Both the position numbers and the translations under genes were made by a program. A DNA stretch of 64,000 nucleotides, from positions 1,364,001-1,428,000 of the forward strand of contig NZ_CP051516.1 of the NCBI RefSeq assembly GCF_012689525.1. The letters are read 5' to 3'. The stretch is from Paraburkholderia aromaticivorans (GTDB taxonomy: Bacteria; Pseudomonadota; Gammaproteobacteria; Burkholderiales; Burkholderiaceae). Positions 30,062 to 37,713 of the stretch are shown in pieces (the first letter of the stretch is position 1; the number at the start of each line of letters is the position of its first letter). The notes beneath the pieces were generated by a model. The model ran no database searches. It was not told the DNA's origin and saw only the letters and a list, made by a program, of their open reading frames with translations.

Positions 30062-30379
30062 ATGATCGATGGACTGGTGGGCGGGCGGTTGTACGGCGAG
30101 GCGCAGATTCGCACGGGGCAGAACGGCAGGCGTTTTGTGACCTGCAAAGTGCGCGCGGCCACCAACGACGGCGACACGATTTTCGTCAACGTAATCGCCT
30201 TCGACGACGACGTGCAAACCGCGCTGCTCGCGTTGAGCGACGCGGACAGTGTCGCGCTGAGCGGCACCTTGACGCCCAAGGTCTGGACCGACAAGAACGG
30301 GCTCGTCAAACCGGCCGTGGATATGGTCGCCCACAAGATACTGACGGCTTACGAAGGCCGCCGCGAAGCGGATGAATGA
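30062..30379 (+). CDS. Small SSB-like OB-fold protein
   Basis: A 105-residue protein resembling the OB fold of single-stranded DNA-binding proteins (GGRLYGEAQIRTGQNGRRFVTCKVRA, FVNVIAFDDDV, VALSGTLTPKVW). It lacks the long disordered tail and acidic DDxIPF tip of canonical SSB, so it is unlikely to be the housekeeping protein; such short stand-alone forms occur as accessory or plasmid-like SSB paralogues. The ATG at 30062 gives the best start. Its last 31 bases overlap the end of the convergent LysR gene. Confidence 0.75.
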   Translation: MIDGLVGGRLYGEAQIRTGQNGRRFVTCKVRAATNDGDTIFVNVIAFDDDVQTALLALSDADSVALSGTLTPKVWTDKNGLVKPAVDMVAHKILTAYEGRREADE

Positions 30380-31275
30380 GTTGTGCCCGGCGGCTCGCCG
30401 CCGGCATCCCTGAGATACTCGACGAAGCGGTCCGTTACAGGCTCCGCGTCGCCGCTCCGGCGCAACAACAGCACTTGCGACATCAGCGTTTCGCTCATTA
30501 GCGGCAAAAAGCAGACGCGCGGGTCCTGCATCTGACGCAACGTGTACGGCACCAGCGCAACGCCCATGCCGAAGCCGACCATCGTCACGACGGTCTGCCA
30601 CAAGCGCGCCTCGTGGCGAATCAACGGACTGAATCCCGCTCCCACGCACTGCGCGATGATCAGATCGTGATAATGCGGCGACACGGTGCGCGGAAACAGA
30701 ATGAACGGCTCCTGCGCCAACGCCCGCAGATCGACCTTGCGTTTGCGCGCCAGCGGATGAGCGGCGGGTAGACAGCACAGGAACGGCTCGGAAAAGATCG
30801 GCGTGGAAATGACGTCGGTCGGGAAATTGCCCCAATGCGCGCAGCCCATGTCGATCTGCATGCGCTGGATCGCGTGCACCTGCTCGCTGGTGTTCATCTC
30901 CTTCAGGACGATTTCGACGCCGGGGTAATCGGCCTCGAAGCGCTTCACCGCCTGCGGCATACCGCGATACAGCATCGAATTCACGAAGCCGATCCGCAAG
31001 CGGCCGGCGAGGCCATTCGCCGAGCGAACCGTCATGCGTTCCGCCTCGTTCGCCTGCAATAAGAGGCGGCGCGCTTCACCGAGCAGCACCTGGCCGGCAT
31101 TGGTCAGCGACACCGTTTTGTTGGTGCGCGCGAGTAACTGCACGCCGAGCTGCTCCTCGAATTTGCGAATGTCGAAACTGAGCGCCGGCTGCGAAATGAA
31201 CAGCCGCTTGGCCGCGCGGCCGAAATGCAGCTCCTCGGCGACCGCCACGAAATAGCGCAATTGCTTCAGGTCCAC
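30349..31275 (-). CDS. LysR-family regulator (divergent from acyl-CoA dehydrogenase operon)
   Basis: A 308-residue LysR regulator of the BenM/CatM/HcaR-like group: MDLKQLRYFVAVAEELHFGRAAKRLFISQPALS is typical, followed by a full effector-binding domain. It is divergent from the acyl-CoA dehydrogenase / CoA-transferase / MHS transporter operon with a 163-bp spacer, so it most likely activates that operon in response to its substrate. Its 3' end overlaps the SSB-like gene by 31 bases tail to tail. Confidence 0.92.
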   Translation of the reverse strand: MDLKQLRYFVAVAEELHFGRAAKRLFISQPALSFDIRKFEEQLGVQLLARTNKTVSLTNAGQVLLGEARRLLLQANEAERMTVRSANGLAGRLRIGFVNSMLYRGMPQAVKRFEADYPGVEIVLKEMNTSEQVHAIQRMQIDMGCAHWGNFPTDVISTPIFSEPFLCCLPAAHPLARKRKVDLRALAQEPFILFPRTVSPHYHDLIIAQCVGAGFSPLIRHEARLWQTVVTMVGFGMGVALVPYTLRQMQDPRVCFLPLMSETLMSQVLLLRRSGDAEPVTDRFVEYLRDAGGEPPGTTHSSASRRPS

Positions 31276-31322
31276 GGCTGTCTCCTGATCGTGATCGATA
31301 AGCTGCGTCTATCGTACCGGAT

Positions 31323-31344
31323 ATAAGTTGTATTAGACGATTAT
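31323..31344. promoter_or_regulatory. Candidate LysR operator
   Basis: An interrupted ATAA ... TTAT inverted repeat of 22 bases in an AT-rich patch of the LysR / acyl-CoA dehydrogenase divergent spacer. It contains T-N11-A phrasing usual for LysR sites. The call is by position and pattern only. Confidence 0.35.
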
Positions 31345-31438
31345 CGACGCCGCTCCTATGCTGCTTCCACTTGCACTACGTGCATGGGACCAGAGTAACG
31401 CGCCAAAGCGCGAACTCTGGTCGACACAGGAGACAAGC

Positions 31439-33205
31439 ATGAGCGAAATCACCGCGCAGCCGGCACACGGCTCGTCCAATATTCCCGACAGCCGGGGCAT
31501 CAATTTCTTCACCAGCGATCCCGACTTCGAGCGCCTGCTCAAGCTGCATCTCGGCGACACGCTGTTTCACGAACTCGAAAGCCAGCTCGTCTCGCTAGGC
31601 CAGCGCGCTTCCGACGAACTCGACGTGTGGGCGCTATCCGCCGACAAGAATCCGCCGCAATTGCACCATCGCACGCGGCGCGGCGAGGCGCTGCAAAGCA
31701 TCGACAAGCATCCGGATTACGTCGCGCTGGAACGCGTGGCTTACGCGGAGTTGGGGCTTGCCGCGATGAGTCACGAGACTCGCGACGGCAAAAAATCGCC
31801 GCCGCCGCTCGTGAAATACGCGCTGACCTTCCTGTTCGTACAGGCGGAATTCGGTCTGTGCTGTCCCGTGAGCATGACTGATTCGCTCACGCGCACGCTG
31901 CGCAAATTCGGCGCGCCGGAACTGGTCGCACGTTTTCTGCCGATGCTCGCCTCGCGCGATTTCGACACGCTGTTTCAGGGCGCCATGTTCATGACGGAAC
32001 AGGCGGCGGGCTCGGACGTCGCGCGCATTGCGACGCGCGCGTCGCTCGAAACCGATGCGAACGGTGACGAAACGTGGCGTCTGTATGGCGACAAATGGTT
32101 CTGCTCGAACGCCGACGCCGATCTCGCGATGGTGCTCGCGCGGCCGGACACGGCGCCTGCCGGCATCAACGGACTCGGACTGTTCCTGTTGCCGAAGACG
32201 CTGCCGGATGGCTCGCGCAACAGCTACCGGATCGTGCGTCTGAAGGACAAGCTCGGCAGCCGTTCAATGGCGAGCGGCGAGATCGTGCTGGAAGGCGCGG
32301 TCGCGTATCTGATCGGCGAAGTGGGGCGCGGTTTTCATCAGATGGCCGACATGATCAACATGTCGCGTCTGTCGAACGGCGTGCGCGCCGCGGGTTTGAT
32401 GCGCCGCGCGCTGACCGAGGCGCTGCACATCGCCCGTAATCGCGAAGCGTTCGGCCGCAAGCTGATCGACATGCCGTTGATGCAGCGTCAATTGCTCAAG
32501 ATGATGCTGCCCGCCGAGCAGGCGCGCTCGATGTTCATGCGCATTGCGCTGCTGCTGGAGCCGGCCGACGCCGGCGACCGGCAGGCGGCGAAATGCGTGC
32601 GCATCCTCACGCCGCTCATCAAGTTTCGTGCGTGCCGCGACGCGCGCCGCGTGACCGGTGACGCGATGGAAGTGCGCGGCGGCACTGGCTATATCGAAGA
32701 ATGGAGCGACGCGCGTCTCGTGCGCGACGCGCATCTCGGCTCGATCTGGGAAGGCACCAGCAACATCGTCGCGCTCGACATCGCGCGGGCGGCGAAACGC
32801 GACGGCGCCCTGGAACCGTTGCGTACGTATCTGCAAGATCTGCTCGGCGCAGCGGGATTGCCGGCGGCCAGTCTCGCGTTGCTGCGCGCGACGCTCGCGC
32901 GGGCGTGCGATGCGCTGGCGAGCGTCGCGGATTCGGGCCGCGACGAAGGGGTTCGGCAAGCGGGCACCGCGTTGTATCACGCGAGCACCGCTGTGTTGAT
33001 GGCTTGCGAGGGCGTACGTCTCGCGCCGGATTACCGGCGTCTTGCGCTCGCGCATCTAGTGGTGCGGCACAAGCTGTTGCCATTCGATCCGCTGGCATTG
33101 CAAACGTCTTCAGATGAAAGCGGTGTGGTCGATGCGCTGGTCAAAGGCCACAAGGTCACGCTCGAACAGGCGCTGCAACTGCTGCCGGCAAGGAGCATGC
33201 AATGA
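31439..33205 (+). CDS. Acyl-CoA dehydrogenase family protein (AidB-like)
   Basis: A 588-residue flavoprotein. FAD/substrate motifs include MTEQAAGSDVARI, GDKWFCSNADADLAMVLAR and VRGGTGYIEEWSDARLVRDAHLGSIWEGTSNI; the last is close to the AidB / isovaleryl-CoA dehydrogenase type. The size is larger than the usual 380-residue enzymes and close to AidB (541). Because it overlaps a CoA-transferase gene by 4 bp and precedes a transporter, a catabolic acyl-CoA oxidation role is more likely than alkylation defence. The ATG at 31439 is preceded by AGGAG; the longer open frame from 31358 is disfavoured. Confidence 0.9.
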   Translation: MSEITAQPAHGSSNIPDSRGINFFTSDPDFERLLKLHLGDTLFHELESQLVSLGQRASDELDVWALSADKNPPQLHHRTRRGEALQSIDKHPDYVALERVAYAELGLAAMSHETRDGKKSPPPLVKYALTFLFVQAEFGLCCPVSMTDSLTRTLRKFGAPELVARFLPMLASRDFDTLFQGAMFMTEQAAGSDVARIATRASLETDANGDETWRLYGDKWFCSNADADLAMVLARPDTAPAGINGLGLFLLPKTLPDGSRNSYRIVRLKDKLGSRSMASGEIVLEGAVAYLIGEVGRGFHQMADMINMSRLSNGVRAAGLMRRALTEALHIARNREAFGRKLIDMPLMQRQLLKMMLPAEQARSMFMRIALLLEPADAGDRQAAKCVRILTPLIKFRACRDARRVTGDAMEVRGGTGYIEEWSDARLVRDAHLGSIWEGTSNIVALDIARAAKRDGALEPLRTYLQDLLGAAGLPAASLALLRATLARACDALASVADSGRDEGVRQAGTALYHASTAVLMACEGVRLAPDYRRLALAHLVVRHKLLPFDPLALQTSSDESGVVDALVKGHKVTLEQALQLLPARSMQ

Positions 33206-34407
33206 CCGCACCGCTTCCGAACGATGGCAAGCAAGGCGCGTTGCAAGGCCTCAAGGTCATCGACCTGAGCCGCGTGCTCGGCGGTCCGTACTGCACACAG
33301 GCGCTCGCCGATCACGGCGCGCAGGTGATCAAGCTCGAACCGCCGGGCGGCGACGAAACGCGCGGCTGGGGGCCGCCGTTCTACGGCGACACCGCGTGGT
33401 ACTTCGCGGGCGTGAATCGCAACAAGCAGGGCATCGCGGTCGATCTCTCACGCGACGAAGGCCGCGCGATCCTGTGGAAGCTGTTGGAAGACGCCGACGT
33501 GCTGGTCGAAAACTTCAAACCCGGCACGCTTGCGCGCTGGGGCATGGACTACGAGCGCGATCTGCGCGAGCGTTTCCCGAAGCTGATTCATTGCGCCGTG
33601 TCGGGCTTCGGTCCCGATGGTCCACTCGGCGGCTTGCCCGGTTACGACGCCGCGATTCAGGCGATGACCGGCCTGATGAGCGTGAACGGCGAGCGCGACG
33701 GACCTGCCACCCGAGTCGGCTTGCCGGTCGTCGACATGGTCACCGGACTGAACGCGCTCGCCGGCATTCTGCTCGCGCTCGCCGAGCGCGCGAAGAGCGG
33801 CCGTGGCCAGTCGATCGATATCGCGTTGTACGACTGCGGCGTCTCGCTGCTGCATCCGCATCTGCCCAACTATTTTGGTTCGGGCCGCACGCCGCAACGC
33901 AGCGGCAACGCGCATCCCAACATCACGCCGTACGACAGCTATCGCACCGCGACCGCGCCGATCTTTCTCGCGGTGGGCAACGACCGGCAGTTCGCGAAAC
34001 TGTGCGCGCATCTCGGCGCGCCCGAACTCGCCGACGATCCGCGTTACGTCGACAACCGCAGCCGCTGCGCGCATCGCGAGCCGCTGAAGGCCGCGCTCGA
34101 AAGCCTGCTCGCGGCGCACGAGTGCGAGCCGCTCGCGCATGCGCTCATCAACGCGGGCGTGCCGTGCGGACCGGTGCAAACCGTTGATGTCGTGGCGCGC
34201 CATCCGCATACCTTGCATCGCGGCCTGGTGGTCGAGATGGGCGAGTATCGCGGCACCGCGTCGCCGATCAAGTTGTCGCGCACGCCGGCCACATATCGCA
34301 GCGCGCCACCGTCGCTCGGCGCCGACACGCGCGACGTGCTCGACGCATTGGGCATCGACGCCACCACCCAGCAGCGTCTATTGGAAGCGGGTGTGCTCAG
34401 AGCTTAA
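33202..34407 (+). CDS. CaiB/BaiF-type (class III) CoA-transferase
   Basis: A 401-residue class III CoA-transferase that moves CoA between organic acids. Family marks are KVIDLSRVLGGPYCTQALADHGAQVIKLE at the start, NRNKQGIAVDLSRDEGR, and the catalytic aspartate region VGLPVVDMVTGLNALAGIL. Its ATG overlaps the dehydrogenase stop as ATGA, a sign of translational coupling. Together with the dehydrogenase and MHS carrier it would import, activate and oxidise a small organic acid. Confidence 0.94.
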   Translation: MTAPLPNDGKQGALQGLKVIDLSRVLGGPYCTQALADHGAQVIKLEPPGGDETRGWGPPFYGDTAWYFAGVNRNKQGIAVDLSRDEGRAILWKLLEDADVLVENFKPGTLARWGMDYERDLRERFPKLIHCAVSGFGPDGPLGGLPGYDAAIQAMTGLMSVNGERDGPATRVGLPVVDMVTGLNALAGILLALAERAKSGRGQSIDIALYDCGVSLLHPHLPNYFGSGRTPQRSGNAHPNITPYDSYRTATAPIFLAVGNDRQFAKLCAHLGAPELADDPRYVDNRSRCAHREPLKAALESLLAAHECEPLAHALINAGVPCGPVQTVDVVARHPHTLHRGLVVEMGEYRGTASPIKLSRTPATYRSAPPSLGADTRDVLDALGIDATTQQRLLEAGVLRA

Positions 34408-34476
34408 ACACCGCAGTTCCCGGCGACGGCACGAAGAAGCCGCGCCATCCAGAAGAAAGACCTTGGAGACAGAGAC

Positions 34477-35790
34477 ATGAATCGCGAGTCAAACGACCAC
34501 GCCGCAGCCCGGCAACCCACACGCGCCGCAGCCGCGGCTTTTGTCGGCACCACCATCGAGTGGTACGACTTTTATATCTACGCCACGGCGTCCGCGCTGA
34601 TATTCGGCAAGCTGTTCTTTCCCGGCAGCGATCCGTTTTTCGCCACGTTGGCTTCGTTCGGCACCTTCGCGGTCGGCTTCTTCGCGCGACCGTTCGGCGG
34701 GCTGGTGTTCGGCCATTTGGGCGACCGCATCGGCCGCAAGAAAGCGCTCGTAGCGACGCTAGCGATCATGGGCATCGGCACCGTCGGCATCGGTTTCCTG
34801 CCGACCTATGCGAGCGCCGGCGTGTGGGCGCCGGTGCTGCTCGTGCTGCTGCGGGTCGCGCAAGGCATTGCGATCGGCGGCGAGTGGGGCGGCGCGGTGC
34901 TGATGGCGAGCGAACATGCACCGCAGGGACGGCGCACGTTCTTCGCGTCGTTCGCGCAACTCGGCAGTCCGGCGGGCTTGATCCTGTCGCTGCTCGCGTT
35001 CCGCGCGGTGGCCTCGATGGACAAGGACGCGTTTCTCAGCTGGGGATGGCGCCTGCCGTTTCTCGCGAGCGCGGTACTGCTGGTGGTCGGCCTGCTGATC
35101 CGCGTGGGTGTCGACGAATCGCCGGAATTCAAGGCGCTCAAGGCGCAACGGCGCGTGGCCGCGCTGCCCGTCGCCGAGGTCGTGCGCGACGCGTGGCGCA
35201 CGCTGTTGCTGTGCCTCGGCGCGAACGTGATCGGCGTGGCCGGCGCATGGTTCGTCAACACCTTCATGCTCAATTACACGACGCAAACGCTCGGCCTCGA
35301 CCGTTCGTTGATTCTCGATTGTCTGTTCGTGGTCGCGTTCATCCAGTTGTTCACGCAACTCGGTTCCGGATGGTTCGCGCAACGCATCGGCACAGGGCGG
35401 TTTCTGAAGGGCGCGGCCGCGTTGGCGATGCTGTCGCCTTATCCGATGTTCGCGCTCGTTTCGACCGGGCGGCCGGTGGCGATCGTGATCGGCATTGCGC
35501 TGGCGGTGATGTGCATGTCGAGCTCCTACGCAGTCATGGCAGGCTTCATGTCGACCGCGTTCCCGGTGCGCGTCAGATACTCGGCGATTTCGCTGTCGTA
35601 TCAGGTGTGTGCCGCGTTGGCCGGCGGTCTGACGCCGCTGATCGGGACGTTGCTCGCGCATCGCTATCCGGGCGCATGGTGGCCGCTGGCCGTGTTCTAT
35701 AGTGTTCTGGCCGGCGTATCGCTGGTGTGCATCAGCACGCTGGAGCGCCGCAAGCGCGGCGCGACGCACGGCGTCGTTGAAGCGGCCTAG
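34477..35790 (+). CDS. MFS transporter, metabolite:H+ symporter (MHS) family
   Basis: A 437-residue permease of the MHS branch of MFS (KgtP, ShiA, ProP relatives), with the signature GTTIEWYDFYIYATASALIF-like opening, FFARPFGGLVFGHLGDRIGRKKAL after segment two and RVAQGIAIGGEWGGAVLM. It is third in the catabolic operon, 69 nt after the CoA-transferase gene, and is probably the uptake system for the acid handled by the first two enzymes. Confidence 0.93.
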   Translation: MNRESNDHAAARQPTRAAAAAFVGTTIEWYDFYIYATASALIFGKLFFPGSDPFFATLASFGTFAVGFFARPFGGLVFGHLGDRIGRKKALVATLAIMGIGTVGIGFLPTYASAGVWAPVLLVLLRVAQGIAIGGEWGGAVLMASEHAPQGRRTFFASFAQLGSPAGLILSLLAFRAVASMDKDAFLSWGWRLPFLASAVLLVVGLLIRVGVDESPEFKALKAQRRVAALPVAEVVRDAWRTLLLCLGANVIGVAGAWFVNTFMLNYTTQTLGLDRSLILDCLFVVAFIQLFTQLGSGWFAQRIGTGRFLKGAAALAMLSPYPMFALVSTGRPVAIVIGIALAVMCMSSSYAVMAGFMSTAFPVRVRYSAISLSYQVCAALAGGLTPLIGTLLAHRYPGAWWPLAVFYSVLAGVSLVCISTLERRKRGATHGVVEAA

Positions 35791-35945
35791 ACGTTTGCCG
35801 GGACGGGCCATGCGGGAAACACAAGGTAATTTGTCGTTCGTGGTTAACCCCACGTCATAGCCGGCGCACTTAATGTCATCCTCAACCGCGCGAAAGCCGC
35901 CTACCATCAAGGTGCGGCAAAAAATGACGACGGGGGGAAGCCATC

Positions 35946-37502
35946 ATGAATCGCTATCGTTCACTGGGCGTCGTGACCGGCGCGGCGCAACTCGCCAGCG
36001 CCGATGTGCTGTGCCGGTTGACCGCCGCCTGGGACCGGCCGGGCGCGGCGCGGCCCTACGATCTGATTCTCGAGCAGCAGTCCTGGCATGGGCCGGCCGC
36101 GCAGAGCGAGGCGAACGCCCAGTTCAAGATTCACGTGTTCGACACGATGCGCGCGTTCGAAAAGCGCGGCGTCGAGGCAATCGTGCTGCCATGTTTCCTG
36201 AGCCATACCTTCATCGATGAACTCGCGGCGAACGTCGCCGTGCCGGTCGTCAACATCATGACGGCGCTATTGGCGCACGTGCGCCAGGCGTTTCCGTCGG
36301 TGCGCCGGATCGGCGTGCTGACTTCGGACGCCATCCGCGATAACGGCCTCTTCGAGCGTTATTTCGACGCCGCGCGGTTCGACGTGCTGCATCCGCGCAA
36401 CGAAGCGGGCGTCGATTGCGTGACGAGCGCCGTCTACAGCGATGAAGGCATCAGGAACGGCCGTCTCTATGGACGCCCGGTCGAGTTGTTGCGCGCGGCG
36501 TGCGCGGACCTCATCGCACAGGGCGCGGAAATCATTCTGCCGGGGCTCGCCGAAATCGCGCTGGTCGCGCGCTCGCTCGGCCGACTCGAAGTGCCGCTCG
36601 TCGACGCCAATCTGGTCTACGCGCGCTATGTCGCGGCAGCCCAATTTTCGCAGCAGGAGCGGCGCTTCAAGGTGGGCGTGCTGGGCGGCGTCGGGCCGGC
36701 GGCGACGGTCGACTTCCTGGGCAAGCTGGTGCGCAATACGCCCGCCGCGTGCGATCAGGACCACATCAAGATCATGGTCGAGCAGAATCCGCAGATTCCG
36801 GATCGCACGGCCGCGCTGCTCGGCAACGGCGCCGATCCGACGCTCGCGCTGTATGCCGCCTGCAAGACGCTCGAGGACGGCGGCGCGGACCTCATCGCGA
36901 TTCCGTGCAACACGGCGCATGCGTTCGTCGAGCGGATCCAGCCTTCGCTCAGCATTCCGATTGTGAATATGCTGACCTGTACCGTGGATTATCTGCACGA
37001 GAGTTTTCCGGGGCTGCGCGAAGTCGGCGTGCTCGCCACCTCGGGGACGCTGGCGAGCCGCGTTTATGAACGGTCGCTTGAAACGCGAGGGTTCGTGCAG
37101 GTTGCGCCCGGCGAGGCGGCACAGGCGCGGCTGATGAACGCCATCTACGGACCGAAGGGGGCGAAGGCGGGCTTCACGTCGGGCGAGTGCTGCGACGATC
37201 TCGCCGCTGCCGTCGACGATCTGGTCGCACAAGGCGTGCAGGTGATCGTGCTGGGCTGTACCGAGTTGCCGCTGTTGCTGCGCGCTGCGACGCTGGCGTG
37301 CGCGGGTGGATTGGTCGTCAGGCTTGTCGATCCGACCGAGGTGCTGGCGAAGCGGTGCGTGGCGTATGCGCTGGGGGAAAGCGGTGCGCTGGATGCGACG
37401 CCGGGGGCTACGGTGCCTTCAGCGGGCCGATCGGCGCGGAAAGCGTTTGCCGTTAAGAGCGATGCGCTCATCCCGACCTTTCGGCGCCTTGCAAAAGCCT
37501 AG
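35946..37502 (+). CDS. Tandem Asp/Glu racemase-family protein, first domain degenerate
   Basis: A 518-residue protein with two complete aspartate/glutamate racemase folds. The second (about 240-480) is canonical: GVLGGVGPAATVDF, first cysteine C321 in IPCNTAHAF and second C438 in VLGCTELPLL. The first domain (about 1-235) keeps one cysteine, C83 in LPCFLSHTF, but where the second should be it reads LPGLAEIAL (residues 198-206), so it lacks one of the two acid-base residues. It also has GVVTGAAQLAS instead of the glycine-rich GGMG opening. Thus the first half may be regulatory or use another chemistry. Such enzymes racemise free aspartate or glutamate. It has no obvious operon partner. Confidence 0.85.
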   Translation: MNRYRSLGVVTGAAQLASADVLCRLTAAWDRPGAARPYDLILEQQSWHGPAAQSEANAQFKIHVFDTMRAFEKRGVEAIVLPCFLSHTFIDELAANVAVPVVNIMTALLAHVRQAFPSVRRIGVLTSDAIRDNGLFERYFDAARFDVLHPRNEAGVDCVTSAVYSDEGIRNGRLYGRPVELLRAACADLIAQGAEIILPGLAEIALVARSLGRLEVPLVDANLVYARYVAAAQFSQQERRFKVGVLGGVGPAATVDFLGKLVRNTPAACDQDHIKIMVEQNPQIPDRTAALLGNGADPTLALYAACKTLEDGGADLIAIPCNTAHAFVERIQPSLSIPIVNMLTCTVDYLHESFPGLREVGVLATSGTLASRVYERSLETRGFVQVAPGEAAQARLMNAIYGPKGAKAGFTSGECCDDLAAAVDDLVAQGVQVIVLGCTELPLLLRAATLACAGGLVVRLVDPTEVLAKRCVAYALGESGALDATPGATVPSAGRSARKAFAVKSDALIPTFRRLAKA

Positions 37503-37666
37503 CGCGATAGCGCCTCTTTACGCTTCCCACGCCGCTTCGAGCGGCGCTAAACCCCGCTCGTCCCGATCGGCACAACGCTTGCTGCCGTGCTGAGCGGCGC
37601 GCGTTTTTCGCTGCCGGTCACCGCATGACGCGCTTCCAAGTCACCAGCGTGCCGCGTCATGGAAAA

Positions 37667-37682
37667 CTGTATAAATATACAG
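37667..37682. promoter_or_regulatory. LexA (SOS) box upstream of the double uvrA
   Basis: CTGTATAAATATACAG matches the CTGT-N8-ACAG LexA consensus with the preferred TATA-rich core and is nearly palindromic. It sits just before a TATAGT -10-like element (37683-37688), so bound LexA would block the promoter of the gene starting at about 37714-37765. Confidence 0.92.
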
Positions 37683-37713
37683 TATAGTATCCCGTTGCGA
37701 GCTGGGCTTCGGC

